This document shows, in pieces, positions 45,469-54,592 of a stretch of 64,000 nt of DNA. Source of the DNA: Candidatus Legionella polyplacis (GTDB lineage: Bacteria > Pseudomonadota > Gammaproteobacteria > Legionellales > Legionellaceae); assembly GCF_037013735.1 (NCBI RefSeq), contig NZ_CP135136.1:124001-188000 (forward strand), given 5' to 3'. Under the pieces are notes generated by a model. The model made no database searches, had not been told where the DNA came from, and saw only the letters and a program-made list of their open reading frames with translations. The translations under genes were made by a program, and so were the position numbers. Within the stretch, counting starts at the first letter, position 1; each line of letters opens with the position of its first letter.

Positions 45469-46164
45469 TTATTTAATTAACGTACTAATATCAATAGATA
45501 AACCAGGACCCATAGTAGTTGATAAAAATATTTTTTTAAAAAAATTACCTCTTACTGATAAAGGCTTATTTTTCTTTAAATCAAATATTAATGCATTAAT
45601 GTTTTCTAATAACTCTTCGTAAGAAAAAGTAATCTTTCCAATTTTACAATGAATGATACCATATTTATCAGCCTTATAACGAACTTGTCCAGATTTTGCA
45701 TTTAACACAGCTCTACCTACATCATTAGTAATAGTACCCATTTTAATATTTGGCATCAATCCTTTTGGCCCTAATATCTTACCTAGTTTTTTAACTAAAC
45801 TCATTGAATCCGGAGTAGAAATAACAATATCAAAATCTAAATTTCCATCTCTTATTTCTTTAAATAAATCTTCAAATCCAAATGCATCAGCACCCGAATT
45901 TTTAGCTTCAATTAACTTATCTCCTTGAGCAAAAACAGCAACACGAAATACTTTCCCTAAACCATGTGGCACACATATCGATGATTTAATAAAATGCTCA
46001 GAATTTTTAGCATCTATATTTAAATTAATAGATAAATCCACACTCTCTTCAAATTTTTTACTTGAAAATCTTTTAAGAAACTTAATAGCATCATCTATCT
46101 TATAGGTAGAATTATAGCTAATCAATTTATTAATATCTTTTCTTTTTTTACTTATTTTTGCCAT
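45469..46164 (-). CDS. rplA: 50S ribosomal protein L1
   Basis: Mobile stalk protein near the E site and repressor of rplKA in E. coli. SSKKFEESVDLSINLNIDAKNSEH, VPHGLGKVFRVAVFAQG, GKILGPKGLMPNIKMGTI and the C-terminal STTMGPGLSIDISTLIK match the family. Length 231. Cotranscribed with rplK (25 bases apart). Confidence 0.98.
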   Translation of the reverse strand: MAKISKKRKDINKLISYNSTYKIDDAIKFLKRFSSKKFEESVDLSINLNIDAKNSEHFIKSSICVPHGLGKVFRVAVFAQGDKLIEAKNSGADAFGFEDLFKEIRDGNLDFDIVISTPDSMSLVKKLGKILGPKGLMPNIKMGTITNDVGRAVLNAKSGQVRYKADKYGIIHCKIGKITFSYEELLENINALIFDLKKNKPLSVRGNFFKKIFLSTTMGPGLSIDISTLIK

Positions 46165-46189
46165 AATAAACTTTATAAATCTTCCTTAT

Positions 46190-46627
46190 TCAATTCAAAT
46201 TTTTATCTACATCTATTCCCATACTTTTTGCTGTTCCTTTTATACAATTAATAGCAGATTCCAAATTAGATGCTGTCAAATCACTTGCTTTTATAGAAGC
46301 TATCTTTTTAAGTTGAACATAACTCAAACTTCCAACTTTCTTACTATTGGATGCATTAGAACCTTTATCTATACCTAATTCTTCTTTAATAAGAACTGAA
46401 ACAGGAGGAGATTTTATAACATAATCAAAACTACGATCAGAATAAATCTTAATTACAACGGGAACAATTAATCCTAATTTCACACTTTTAGTAGATTCAT
46501 TAAATTGCTTACAAAACTCAATAATATTAACCCTATGCTGACCTAAAGCAGGACCAACAGGTGGTGCAGGTGTTGCTTTTCCAGCAGGTATTTGCAGCTT
46601 AACTACTGATTCAATATTTTTAGACAT
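46190..46627 (-). CDS. rplK: 50S ribosomal protein L11
   Basis: Binds the GTPase-associated 23S region together with L10/L12. VKLQIPAGKATPAPPVGPALGQHRVNIIEFCKQFNES and KSPPVSVLIKEELGIDKGS are diagnostic, with the C-terminal KASDLTASNLESAINCIKGTAKSMGI. Length 145. A 202-base spacer separates it from nusG and may carry a promoter. Confidence 0.98.
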   Translation of the reverse strand: MSKNIESVVKLQIPAGKATPAPPVGPALGQHRVNIIEFCKQFNESTKSVKLGLIVPVVIKIYSDRSFDYVIKSPPVSVLIKEELGIDKGSNASNSKKVGSLSYVQLKKIASIKASDLTASNLESAINCIKGTAKSMGIDVDKNLN

Positions 46628-46829
46628 TATAATATTTTCCTTTTAACTACAAATTAAAACTAAAAATACAATATTTTAACTAAAAACGTAATAAATTAAC
46701 AAAAAAACAATAAAAATACTATTTTTAACATTAATTATATAAAAAATAAATCTCTTTAAGTTCTATTAATCAAGTAGTATAATACTTTTATCAAAAAAAA
46801 TAAATTTATATTAAATAAAACTAAAAATT

Positions 46830-47399
46830 TTAAGTCTTTTCAACTTGACTAAATTCTAAATCTACAGGTGTAGATCTTCCAAATATTAAAACAGCAACCC
46901 TTAAACGACTCTTTTCATAATTAACTTCTTCCACTACCCCATTAAAATCAATAAAAGGACCATCCTTTATACGAACAAGCTCACCAGATTCAAACAAAAT
47001 TTTTGGTCTAGGCTTACTAACTCCATCCTCTATACGTTGTAAAACTACCTCAACTTCTTTGTCAGAAATTGGAGTAGGCCATTTTTCTATTCCCATGCTA
47101 GAATTTCTTGTTCCTCCAATAAAACCTAAAACTCTAGGAATTTCACGAATAACATTTCTAGTTTTATCTTCCATAATCATACAAACCAATACATATCCAG
47201 GGAAAAATTTACGTGTACTTCTTCTTTTTTTCCCAAATCTCATCTCAACAACTTCCTCTGAAGGAACTACAACATTGCTTATTTTATCCTCCAAACAAAA
47301 TTGTTTTATCTTAGATTTTATCTCTTTCATTACCAACCTTTCAAATCCAGAATATACATGCACTACATACCATTTTTTAAGATTTTCATTGTTTTCCAC
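46830..47399 (-). CDS. nusG: Transcription elongation factor NusG
   Basis: Joins RNA polymerase to Rho or to the leading ribosome. The N-terminal NGN domain has WYVVHVYSGFERLVMKEIK and RKFFPGYVLVCMIMEDKT; the C-terminal KOW domain has GELVRIKDGPFIDFNGVVEEVNYEKSRLRVAVLIFGRSTPVDLEF. Length 189. It starts with GTG at 47399, ten bases after the secE stop. Cotranscribed with secE. Confidence 0.98.
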   Translation of the reverse strand: MENNENLKKWYVVHVYSGFERLVMKEIKSKIKQFCLEDKISNVVVPSEEVVEMRFGKKRRSTRKFFPGYVLVCMIMEDKTRNVIREIPRVLGFIGGTRNSSMGIEKWPTPISDKEVEVVLQRIEDGVSKPRPKILFESGELVRIKDGPFIDFNGVVEEVNYEKSRLRVAVLIFGRSTPVDLEFSQVEKT

Positions 47400-47408
47400 T
47401 ATATTTTA

Positions 47409-47777
47409 TCAACCCAAATATATTAATTTAGAAACTAACCAAATAATTATAGAATCTATAAACCAAAAAAATAAAGAAGCAAAAAAAATAATAACAATAA
47501 CAACTAACACTAGTTTAGACGTCTCTGATCTATTTGGCCATACAACTTTATATAATTCAATCTTTGCCTCCTTAACAAACTTTAAAATTAATCTTCCCTG
47601 AACAGAAGATATAAATACAAAAATAGTATAAAACAAACTTAAAAAACCTATTATCAATTTAGCATAATATACATAATTTACACAAGCAACATAAAAAAAC
47701 ATTATATTCACTATAAAACAAACAACCCACAACAAAACTCTTATATTTCTTTTAAATAATGTATTCAAATATTTCAC
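47409..47777 (-). CDS. secE: Preprotein translocase SecE
   Basis: Clamp subunit that stabilises SecY. Three hydrophobic segments (about residues 13-32, 38-58 and 90-115) match the E. coli type. The conserved cytoplasmic hinge FVKEAKIELYKVVWPNRSETSKLVLVV precedes the last helix. Length 122. GTG start at 47777 with a GAGAG upstream. First gene of the secE-nusG operon, directly after tRNA-Trp. Confidence 0.96.
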   Translation of the reverse strand: MKYLNTLFKRNIRVLLWVVCFIVNIMFFYVACVNYVYYAKLIIGFLSLFYTIFVFISSVQGRLILKFVKEAKIELYKVVWPNRSETSKLVLVVIVIIFFASLFFWFIDSIIIWLVSKLIYLG

Positions 47778-47799
47778 TATACTCTCAAATTACTAAATA

Positions 47800-47873
47800 C
47801 AGGTCAGGAGGGAATCGAACCCACAACCCACGGTTTTGGAGACCGTTACTCTTCCTATTTGAGCTACTGACCT
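47800..47873 (-). tRNA. tRNA-Trp(CCA)
   Basis: Cloverleaf with acceptor AGGTCAG/CTGACCT and discriminator G; the anticodon arm ACGGT-CTCCAAA-ACCGT gives CCA. CCA tail not encoded. It lies 22 bases before secE, the tRNA-Trp-secE-nusG order of many proteobacteria. Confidence 0.96.
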
Positions 47874-48391
47874 ATTAATATTTAAAATTCTCCATCAAAA
47901 AAATATTTAATATTTCTACCTATAAAAACCAAAACTAATAACACACATCCACATTATTAATATTTTTATATTATCTAAATAATAAAATTAAATTCTTAAT
48001 ATATTACTAATTATATATCAAAAAAAATAATTATATAGTCAAAAAACTAACTTTTATAGTATAAAAATAAGCAATACATCCATATTATAACATAATAAAA
48101 TTATACTTATAATTTTTCAATTATTCATTCTAAAATTTTAAAAAATACAAATTTAAACAATAAAACATCTAAAAAACAAAATTTGTGTTAACTCATAATA
48201 CGATTTTATATATACATAATCTCTTTTATTATATTAATTATTAACATAAAACATTTGCATACCTTATATGTATACAAATAATTAAAATTATTTAAATTTT
48301 AACATTTCGTAAACATATTAAATCAAAATATAAAAGCAAAATTTAATTTTAATTAAAACATATACTAAATATTTTAAAATAATAAAATACA
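47874..48391. other. Gene-free spacer where tuf is expected
   Basis: 518 bases between tRNA-Trp and tRNA-Thr(GGT). Many proteobacteria carry a second tuf here. I see no open frame, no GHVDHGKT-coding remnant and no RNA. It may contain a promoter for the Trp-secE-nusG unit, but none stands out in such AT-rich DNA. Confidence 0.6.
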
Positions 48392-48463
48392 TGCCCACAA
48401 CTGGAATCGAACCAACGACCTCTTCCATACCAAGGAAGCGCTCTACCACTAAGCTATGTGGGC
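48392..48463 (-). tRNA. tRNA-Thr(GGT)
   Basis: 72-base cloverleaf: acceptor GCCCACA/TGTGGGC, discriminator A, anticodon arm CTTCC-TTGGTAT-GGAAG. Decodes ACC/ACU. It equals thrT in the E. coli thrU-tyrU-glyT-thrT cluster order. Confidence 0.96.
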
Positions 48464-48520
48464 ATTATGTAAACTACTATTTTTAATAAAAATAAAATAA
48501 AATAAAGTAATAAATAAAAA

Positions 48521-48591
48521 AGCGGGCGATGGGAATCGAACCCACATTATTAGCTTGGAAGGCTAAGATTCTACCATTGAATTACGCCCGC
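48521..48591 (-). tRNA. tRNA-Gly(TCC)
   Basis: 71-base cloverleaf: acceptor GCGGGCG/CGCCCGC, discriminator T, anticodon arm TTAGC-CTTCCAA-GCTAA. Decodes GGA/GGG. It corresponds to glyT between tRNA-Tyr and tRNA-Thr. Confidence 0.96.
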
Positions 48592-48673
48592 AAAATATTC
48601 TTTATAATATAAAACTTTAAATAATATATTTTATTTTAATTCTATATAGATCCAAATTATACAAAGCAAAACA

Positions 48674-48757
48674 TGGAGGGGGAAGGATTCGAACCTTCGA
48701 AGACATTGAGTCGTCAGATTTACAGTCTGATCCCTTTAACCACTCGGGAACCCCTCC
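48674..48757 (-). tRNA. tRNA-Tyr(GTA)
   Basis: 84-base class II tRNA with a long variable arm: acceptor GGAGGGG/CCCCTCC, discriminator A, anticodon loop CTGTAAA (GTA). It corresponds to tyrU. Confidence 0.96.
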
Positions 48758-48871
48758 AGAATACATAAAATAATTAAAAATCACACAATAATATAAATAA
48801 AAAAATTTCTATTTATCAAAATCAATATAAATAACGCATTGAAAAAAAATAATAAATGAACTAAAGTTACA

Positions 48872-48944
48872 TGCTGACACCAGGAATTGAACCTGGAACC
48901 TACTGATTACAAATCAGTTGCTCTACCAATTAAGCTATATCAGC
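48872..48944 (-). tRNA. tRNA-Thr(TGT)
   Basis: 73-base cloverleaf: acceptor GCTGATA with its 3' partner (one G-T type pair), discriminator A, anticodon arm ACTGA-TTTGTAA-TCAGT. Decodes ACA/ACG. Equivalent to thrU, the first gene of the E. coli-type tRNA cluster. Confidence 0.96.
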
Positions 48945-49183
48945 ACAACAAAAATATAAAAAACAATTCTACTGATTATAGCATAAAATTTTACTCTAAA
49001 CACCACTATTTTTATCAATTATTTATAAATTTTTACAAAAAAAGCTAAATTTCGTTTCTTTTATAAATTTAAGTTAACTAAAAAATATTAAACTTTTAAA
49101 ACCTTAATTAATAAAAACACTATTAATACTTTATAAAAGTATAAATATATATTTAAATAATAATACTAACACAAAAATTATTC

Positions 49184-49257
49184 TGGGTCTGAGTGGATTT
49201 GAACCACTTACCTCACCCTTATCAGGGGTGTGCTCTACCAAAATGAGCTACAGACCC
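49184..49257 (-). tRNA. tRNA-Ile(GAT)
   Basis: 74-base cloverleaf: acceptor GGGTCTG/CAGACCC, discriminator A, anticodon arm CACCC-CTGATAA-GGGTG giving GAT. This isoacceptor normally sits in the 16S-23S spacer; here no rRNA or tRNA-Ala is adjacent. Confidence 0.95.
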
Positions 49258-49425
49258 ATATATATAAAAAAATATTATTAAAAAATAAATTTCATATAAT
49301 AATTAGTTTAAAGCTTTTATATAAAAATATATTACTACTAATAACATATCTAAAATATTTTTTAAATACAATTTATTTTATAAATATTATTTGTATAAAT
49401 TTCATATTTCAATGCATAATCAAAT

Positions 49426-49929
49426 TTATCTTTTTACATAACAATAAAAAGTAAAATCAAATGGATTAAAATCATCTTTTAATTTTAATATTTTATTATT
49501 AATCTTCCAATTATTTATATCAAATTTAGGAAAATAAACATCAGCTTTAAAAACATTATGTATAATAGTTAAATAAATTTTTGAAACAAATGGAAAAAAA
49601 TTTTTATATACTATAGCTCCACCAATAACTACAGATTCTTTATAAGATTTTACTACATTTAATGTATCCTCTAAAGAATTTAAAACTTTAACATTACTTT
49701 TTTGATACTTACTTTTATAAAAATTAAAATTTTTATTAGTTAAAACTAAATTTAATCTTCCTACTAATGGTTTTTTTCCTATTGAAATAAATGTATTTCT
49801 TCCCATTATCACAGGTAATCCCATTGTAATTTGTTTAAAAATTTTAAGATCATCAGGTAAATGACATAATAAATTATTATTTATTCCTAAACCTCCTTTT
49901 TCATCAATAACCGCAATCATACTAATCAT
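49426..49929 (-). CDS. folA: Dihydrofolate reductase
   Basis: NADPH-dependent reduction of dihydrofolate to tetrahydrofolate. MISMIAVIDEKGGLGINNNLLCHLPDDLKIFKQITMG opens the protein. The Trp of the usual 'LPWHLP.DL' is Cys here, while the active-site Asp is kept. PVIMGRNTFISIGKKPLVGRLNLVLT and SVVIGGAIVYKNFFPFVSKIYLT are conserved. ATG at 49929 gives 167 residues, the family length; an in-frame ATG at 49980 adds 17 basic/hydrophobic residues and is rejected. No thyA is adjacent. Confidence 0.95.
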   Translation of the reverse strand: MISMIAVIDEKGGLGINNNLLCHLPDDLKIFKQITMGLPVIMGRNTFISIGKKPLVGRLNLVLTNKNFNFYKSKYQKSNVKVLNSLEDTLNVVKSYKESVVIGGAIVYKNFFPFVSKIYLTIIHNVFKADVYFPKFDINNWKINNKILKLKDDFNPFDFTFYCYVKR

Positions 49930-49980
49930 AAAATTTATTTTATTAAAAATAAAAAATTTTTTTTTTAAATATATAAACAT

Positions 49981-50584
49981 TATATTTCAAATTTTGTTAA
50001 TTATAGAATAAATCTTTATTGAAAAAACCTTTGAAAAGATAAATTTAATAAAAAATTATTAATTCAAAAATAAGAATAAATACTAATTTATATATATTAA
50101 TAATACACCACTAAAAATATTAAATATTCATCACTTTAAAATAATAAAATAAAAAGAAAACTCACTATCTCTTATATAAAATTTATCTTCGATCTTAAAC
50201 AATAAATATCTAACTAAATTATTAAAATTTATAAACCCAAAATAAATTTATTCATTTAAAATAAATCAATATATTTTAATATATATACTATAAATAAAAT
50301 AATTAATTTTTAACGTTCAATGTTACTTATTCTAATTCCTTTTAAAATTTTTAACATAAAATACTAAATTTAATATTACAACCCATTATAACATTCTTTA
50401 TATATATAAAATCACTAATTACAATTATTAAAAAAAATTATATAAAAAAACACATCTTATTATCTTTATTATCTATAAAACACATTTTATTATCCTTATA
50501 ATCAATATCTTAATTCATAAAACTAAAATAACTTATCAAGTTATAAAAAACAACACAAAAAAAACAATAACTTATATGTAAAAT
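49981..50584. other. Gene-free spacer with a short degenerate tandem repeat
   Basis: 604 bases between folA and epmB, the longest gap in the window. No open frame of note. A ~30-base unit at 50451-50480 is followed by a diverged copy at 50481-50510 (about 23 of the first 27 bases match). This is probably the graveyard of one or more lost genes; no remnant is recognisable. Confidence 0.55.
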
Positions 50585-51562
50585 TTATGAAATTAATACT
50601 TTATTTAAACATTCAGGGTTTTCATAAACCAATTTAGGAACAAGATATCCAGGTAACTTTTTTTGTAATTCTCTATATATAAACTTTGCTTCATCTATAG
50701 GTATATCAAAATGTGATATTCCTTTAACCTTATCCAATAGATGTAAATAATACGGTAAAATTCCAAAAGAAAATAAACAATAACTTAATTTCACTAAAAT
50801 ATTAACATCATTATTAATATTTTTTAATAAAACTGATTGATTATATAAATAACAACCTACACTCCTTAAATATACACATACATTCAAAATTGAATTATTC
50901 AATTCTTGCGGATGATTAATATGTAAAACAATAACTTTCTGCAAACGAATCTTATATAATATCTCTAAAAAACTCTTATCAATACGTTCCGGAAAAACCA
51001 CAGGAATCCTAGTATGAATTCTAATAATTTTTAAATGATCAATATTGTTTAATTTATCAAATAAATTAAATAATACCTTGTTTGATACTAGTAATGGATC
51101 TCCACCACTTAATATAACTTCATTAATAGAACGATTTCTATTTATGTAATCCAATACAGAATCCCATTTACGAGTTTGCAACGTATTATTTCTATAAGGA
51201 AAATACTTTCTAAAACAATAACGACAATTAACTGCACAAGAACCAGTCAAAATTAACAAAACACGTCCATAATACTTATGTAAAAGACCTTTTTTAACAT
51301 TAATATTTATTTCCTTTAAAGGATCCTTAACATAATTTAGTTTTTCTTTCAATTCTTTTTTTACAGCTAAAACTTGAAGTAAAATAGGATCTTTAAAACT
51401 ACGTTTTTTTATACGCAATGCAAAACTTAAAGGAACTCTAGTCTTAAATTTTTTTTCTGCTTCCAAATTTCCAATATCAACAGGAAGTGATAAAAATTTT
51501 AATAATTCTTGTACTTTAAAAAAACTTTTTGATAAAACTTTTTGCCATCTCTCCAAAATCAA
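50585..51562 (-). CDS. epmB: EF-P beta-lysylation protein EpmB (lysine 2,3-aminomutase-like)
   Basis: Radical SAM enzyme that turns alpha-lysine into beta-lysine for attachment to elongation factor P. The iron-sulfur motif is CAVNCRYCFRKYFPY (CxxxCxxC, near residue 110), followed by VILSGGDPLLV (SAM-binding) and IRIHTRIPVVFPERI. Length 325. The short N-terminal part (ERWQKVLSKSFFKVQELLKFLSLP) is typical of EpmB, not of catabolic KamA. The start is TTG at 51562, with AGGA four bases upstream. It diverges from efp 68 bases away. EpmA, the ligase, is not in the window. Confidence 0.95.
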   Translation of the reverse strand: MILERWQKVLSKSFFKVQELLKFLSLPVDIGNLEAEKKFKTRVPLSFALRIKKRSFKDPILLQVLAVKKELKEKLNYVKDPLKEININVKKGLLHKYYGRVLLILTGSCAVNCRYCFRKYFPYRNNTLQTRKWDSVLDYINRNRSINEVILSGGDPLLVSNKVLFNLFDKLNNIDHLKIIRIHTRIPVVFPERIDKSFLEILYKIRLQKVIVLHINHPQELNNSILNVCVYLRSVGCYLYNQSVLLKNINNDVNILVKLSYCLFSFGILPYYLHLLDKVKGISHFDIPIDEAKFIYRELQKKLPGYLVPKLVYENPECLNKVLIS

Positions 51563-51630
51563 GTTATCCTATAATATCTAATTTTTTAAAAATACTTATA
51601 TTAACAAATAATATTTAAAAATTAAATCTA

Positions 51631-52197
51631 ATGATTAACTATCATACCAATAAATTTAAAATTGGTACAAAAATCATTGTTGACAACAATCCATATATTG
51701 TCATTGAAAGTCATTTTATAAAACCAGGAAAAGGACAAGCATTCGTACGTATAAAAATTCGAAATTTAAAAAATAATCAAATTATCGAACGTACATATAA
51801 AGCTGGAGAAAAATTACCAGTAGCTAATATTATTGAAGTTAATGTACAATATCTATATCAACATTTACATGCATGGAATTTTATAAACATTAATAACTTT
51901 GAGCAATATGAGCTAAAAAAAAACGACATATCTAATATAGAAATTTGGCTTAAAGAAGAGGAAATATATACTTTAACATTATGGAATAAAAATCCTATAC
52001 ATATCGTCGCTCCTAACTTTATAAATTTTTTCGTAACAGAAACTAATCCAAATTTTAAGAATCAAATATCAAAAAATGGAAATAAAATAGCAATATTAGA
52101 AACAGGATTAAAAATACGCGTACCTAATTTTATACAAAAAGGAGATTTTATAAAAATTGATACAAGAACAAAAGAATATGTTTGTAGAACAAAATAA
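51631..52197 (+). CDS. efp: Elongation factor P
   Basis: Rescues ribosomes stalled at proline runs. The modification loop is IKPGKGQAF with Lys at residue 34, the site beta-lysylated by EpmAB. Three OB-like domains are visible: residues 1-64, 65-128 (INIIEVNVQYLYQHLHAW region) and 129-188 with the C-terminal ETGLKIRVPNFIQKGDFIKIDTRTKEYVCR. Length 188, standard. The loop type agrees with the neighbouring epmB. Confidence 0.98.
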   Translation: MINYHTNKFKIGTKIIVDNNPYIVIESHFIKPGKGQAFVRIKIRNLKNNQIIERTYKAGEKLPVANIIEVNVQYLYQHLHAWNFININNFEQYELKKNDISNIEIWLKEEEIYTLTLWNKNPIHIVAPNFINFFVTETNPNFKNQISKNGNKIAILETGLKIRVPNFIQKGDFIKIDTRTKEYVCRTK

Positions 52198-52264
52198 AAA
52201 ATAATACCAATTATAACATAAACATTACTTTATCTAAACATAGATAAAAAATAATATCTGATAC

Positions 52265-52293
52265 AATTTTTATTGCTAATAAAAATTTTTTTT
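52265..52293 (+). terminator. Intrinsic terminator-like hairpin after efp
   Basis: A 10-bp perfect A/T stem (52265-52274 with 52278-52287, loop GCT) followed by six Ts, 68 bases past the efp stop and before the convergent rsmB end. Its form is right for a terminator, but the AT-only stem is weak. Confidence 0.5.
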
Positions 52294-52307
52294 AATAATA
52301 AAAATAT

Positions 52308-53585
52308 TTAATTATTCTTTTTCTTTAAAACACTATAAAAAAATCCATCCTGATTATTAATCCCAGGTAAAATTTGCCAACCATATCCAGTATCTATTCC
52401 CCAAGAAATATTTTTTTTGCAAATTACACAATTATTATTATTCTTTAAAAAATCTTTAATTACTTCTTCATTTTCTTTTTTTAATATCGAACAGGTAACA
52501 TACACCAATATTCCATTAAAACTAAGCAAAGACCATAAAGTTTTTAAAAAACGTTTTTGTAAAGAACTCATAAATAATACTTCCTTCTTTGTACGTAATA
52601 TTTTGACATCAGGACATCTACGAATAACACCTGTAGAAGAGCACGGAACATCCAAAAGAATACGGTCAAAATACTTTCCATCCCACCAATTTTTTAAATT
52701 TAATACATTTGCTTTTATTACAGTAGCTTTTAATTGCAAACGTAATAAATTTTCTTTAACTTTATTTAAACCATTATGACTACAATCAACTGCTACACAA
52801 TTTAATAATTCTGATTCAGTTTCTAAAATATGACTAAGTTTACCACCAGGAGCACAACAAGCATCAAGTACTCTTAAACCTGGTTTCAAAGATAGCAAAG
52901 AAACAGCCATTTGTGCAGATTCATCTTGCACCGAAACATATCCTTCTCGAAAATAAGGTAAATCCTTAATGCTACAAGCTGTACCTAAAGTAATACCAAC
53001 AGAGGAATACATATGAGGAAAGCCGCTTATATTTTTTTTTCTTAAAAAATACAAATACTTTTCCCTATTAATAAACATTTTATTAACACGCAAACTCATT
53101 GGAGGATGACAATCATTTGCTTTCAAAATCTGAATCCAATTTAATGGCCAATCTTTTTGTATTTCTTGTATATACCAGTTTGGATGATTAAAAATAAAAT
53201 CATTATTATTTTCTAAATATAATTTATCTACATAAGTACAATATTGATTTAATATAGCATTTACCAAGCTTTTTGCCCATGATTTATTTATTAAATCTAG
53301 TAGCAACAAACTTTCTTTTATCACAATATAATTAGATGCTTTCTTCATATATCGTAATTGATATATACCAATTAACAATACAATTAAAATCTCTATAAAT
53401 CTAATACGTTTCCTTAAAAAAAAATTAATTAAAACATTCAATCTATAATACTGCCTACATACACCAAAGCAAATTTCTTTAGATAAAGAAGAAATATTTC
53501 TGTTTTTAATTAAAAAATTAAGTGTCAACTTATTTTTTAAGACTTTTAACAAAACTAAATATGACTCTAATCTAAAATTATTCAT
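52308..53585 (-). CDS. rsmB: 16S rRNA m5C967 methyltransferase RsmB
   Basis: Methylates C967 of 16S rRNA with SAM. An N-terminal NusB-like helical domain (about residues 1-135) precedes the catalytic domain. LDACCAPGGKLSHILE (about 240-255) is the SAM motif, and DVPCSSTGVIRRCPDVK and YVTCSILKKENEEVI hold the two active-site cysteines. Length 425. The ATGA overlap with fmt marks translational coupling in the def-fmt-rsmB operon. Confidence 0.97.
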   Translation of the reverse strand: MNNFRLESYLVLLKVLKNKLTLNFLIKNRNISSLSKEICFGVCRQYYRLNVLINFFLRKRIRFIEILIVLLIGIYQLRYMKKASNYIVIKESLLLLDLINKSWAKSLVNAILNQYCTYVDKLYLENNNDFIFNHPNWYIQEIQKDWPLNWIQILKANDCHPPMSLRVNKMFINREKYLYFLRKKNISGFPHMYSSVGITLGTACSIKDLPYFREGYVSVQDESAQMAVSLLSLKPGLRVLDACCAPGGKLSHILETESELLNCVAVDCSHNGLNKVKENLLRLQLKATVIKANVLNLKNWWDGKYFDRILLDVPCSSTGVIRRCPDVKILRTKKEVLFMSSLQKRFLKTLWSLLSFNGILVYVTCSILKKENEEVIKDFLKNNNNCVICKKNISWGIDTGYGWQILPGINNQDGFFYSVLKKKNN

Positions 53586-54559
53586 TCCAAAAGCAAACCC
53601 TCATAAAGTTTAAAACGATTAGAATTCAACCAACTATTTACTTTCATCACTTTAGATCCAGGAAATTGTAATTCTTTTATTAATAAACTACCAAAACCTG
53701 TACAAACTTCTATCCAACTTTTATTTATTGCAATAATAGTTCCTGGTTTTTTACCATATATTGACATTAAATTACTATTTATATCTGCACAATAAATCTT
53801 TATTAATAATTTATAATCTATATTAAACTTATTGTTATATAATACAGCATGAGTATGTGCTACAGGTTTTGGATTTAACGCCCTAATCTTATTTCTAATC
53901 TCTAAAGCCGATTTATTCCAATCAATTATTGCATCAATTTTTTTTATTTTCTTAGAATAAGTCGCATAACATTCACGCTGTTTTTTTGTAACTATTTTCT
54001 TTTTTATTATAAGATTAAGAACATCTAATAACATAGATTCTGCTAATTTAGATAAACGAATCCCTAAAGAATAAGCAGTATCTTCTAAAAAGATCGGACA
54101 ACATTTTCTATATAAAATATCACCAGTATCTATTCCTAAATCCATTTTTATGAATGTAACACCAGATTTTTTATCTCCATATAATAAAGCATATTCCACA
54201 GGAGATGCACCCCTCCACCTAGGTAACAAAGAGGGATGAATATTAATACAACCAAACCTTGGTATATTTAAAACTTCTAAAGGTAGAATATTACCATATG
54301 CTGATACAATCAGCACATCAGAATTTAAATTTCTCATTTCATTAATAACTAAATGATCCTTAAAATTTTTTGGTTGATATATAGGATATTGATACTCCAA
54401 AGCCCATTTCTTAATATCAGACATTCTTAATTTTCTACCCCTTCCCGAATGACTATCTGGTTGAGTATATATTCCAACTATTTTAAAAAAATCCGATTTA
54501 TGTATAAGCCTTATACAAGGTAAAGCAAAATTACCAGTGGCAGCAAATATAACTTTCAA
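53582..54559 (-). CDS. fmt: Methionyl-tRNA formyltransferase
   Basis: Formylates initiator Met-tRNA using 10-formyl-THF. GCINIHPSLLPRWRGASPVEYALLYGD (near residue 105) has the formyl-folate-binding Asn-His pair, and MDLGIDTGDIL the catalytic Asp. A C-terminal OB-fold domain (about 205-325) binds tRNA. Length 325. It starts with TTG at 54559, with AAGGA about eight bases upstream. It is coupled to rsmB and 33 bases downstream of def. Confidence 0.96.
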   Translation of the reverse strand: MKVIFAATGNFALPCIRLIHKSDFFKIVGIYTQPDSHSGRGRKLRMSDIKKWALEYQYPIYQPKNFKDHLVINEMRNLNSDVLIVSAYGNILPLEVLNIPRFGCINIHPSLLPRWRGASPVEYALLYGDKKSGVTFIKMDLGIDTGDILYRKCCPIFLEDTAYSLGIRLSKLAESMLLDVLNLIIKKKIVTKKQRECYATYSKKIKKIDAIIDWNKSALEIRNKIRALNPKPVAHTHAVLYNNKFNIDYKLLIKIYCADINSNLMSIYGKKPGTIIAINKSWIEVCTGFGSLLIKELQFPGSKVMKVNSWLNSNRFKLYEGLLLE

Positions 54560-54592
54560 AAAAACAATCCTTATAATTAAAAAATTATACTA

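Noticed and set aside
17222-47777. Numerous antisense frames of 60-180 codons over the ribosomal and rpo genes
   Set aside because: They are shadows of strongly conserved genes on the - strand; none has family motifs or start signals.
49230-49454. 74-residue frame on the + strand
   Set aside because: It starts inside the antisense of tRNA-Ile and ends in the folA 3' end; composition is that of spacer DNA.
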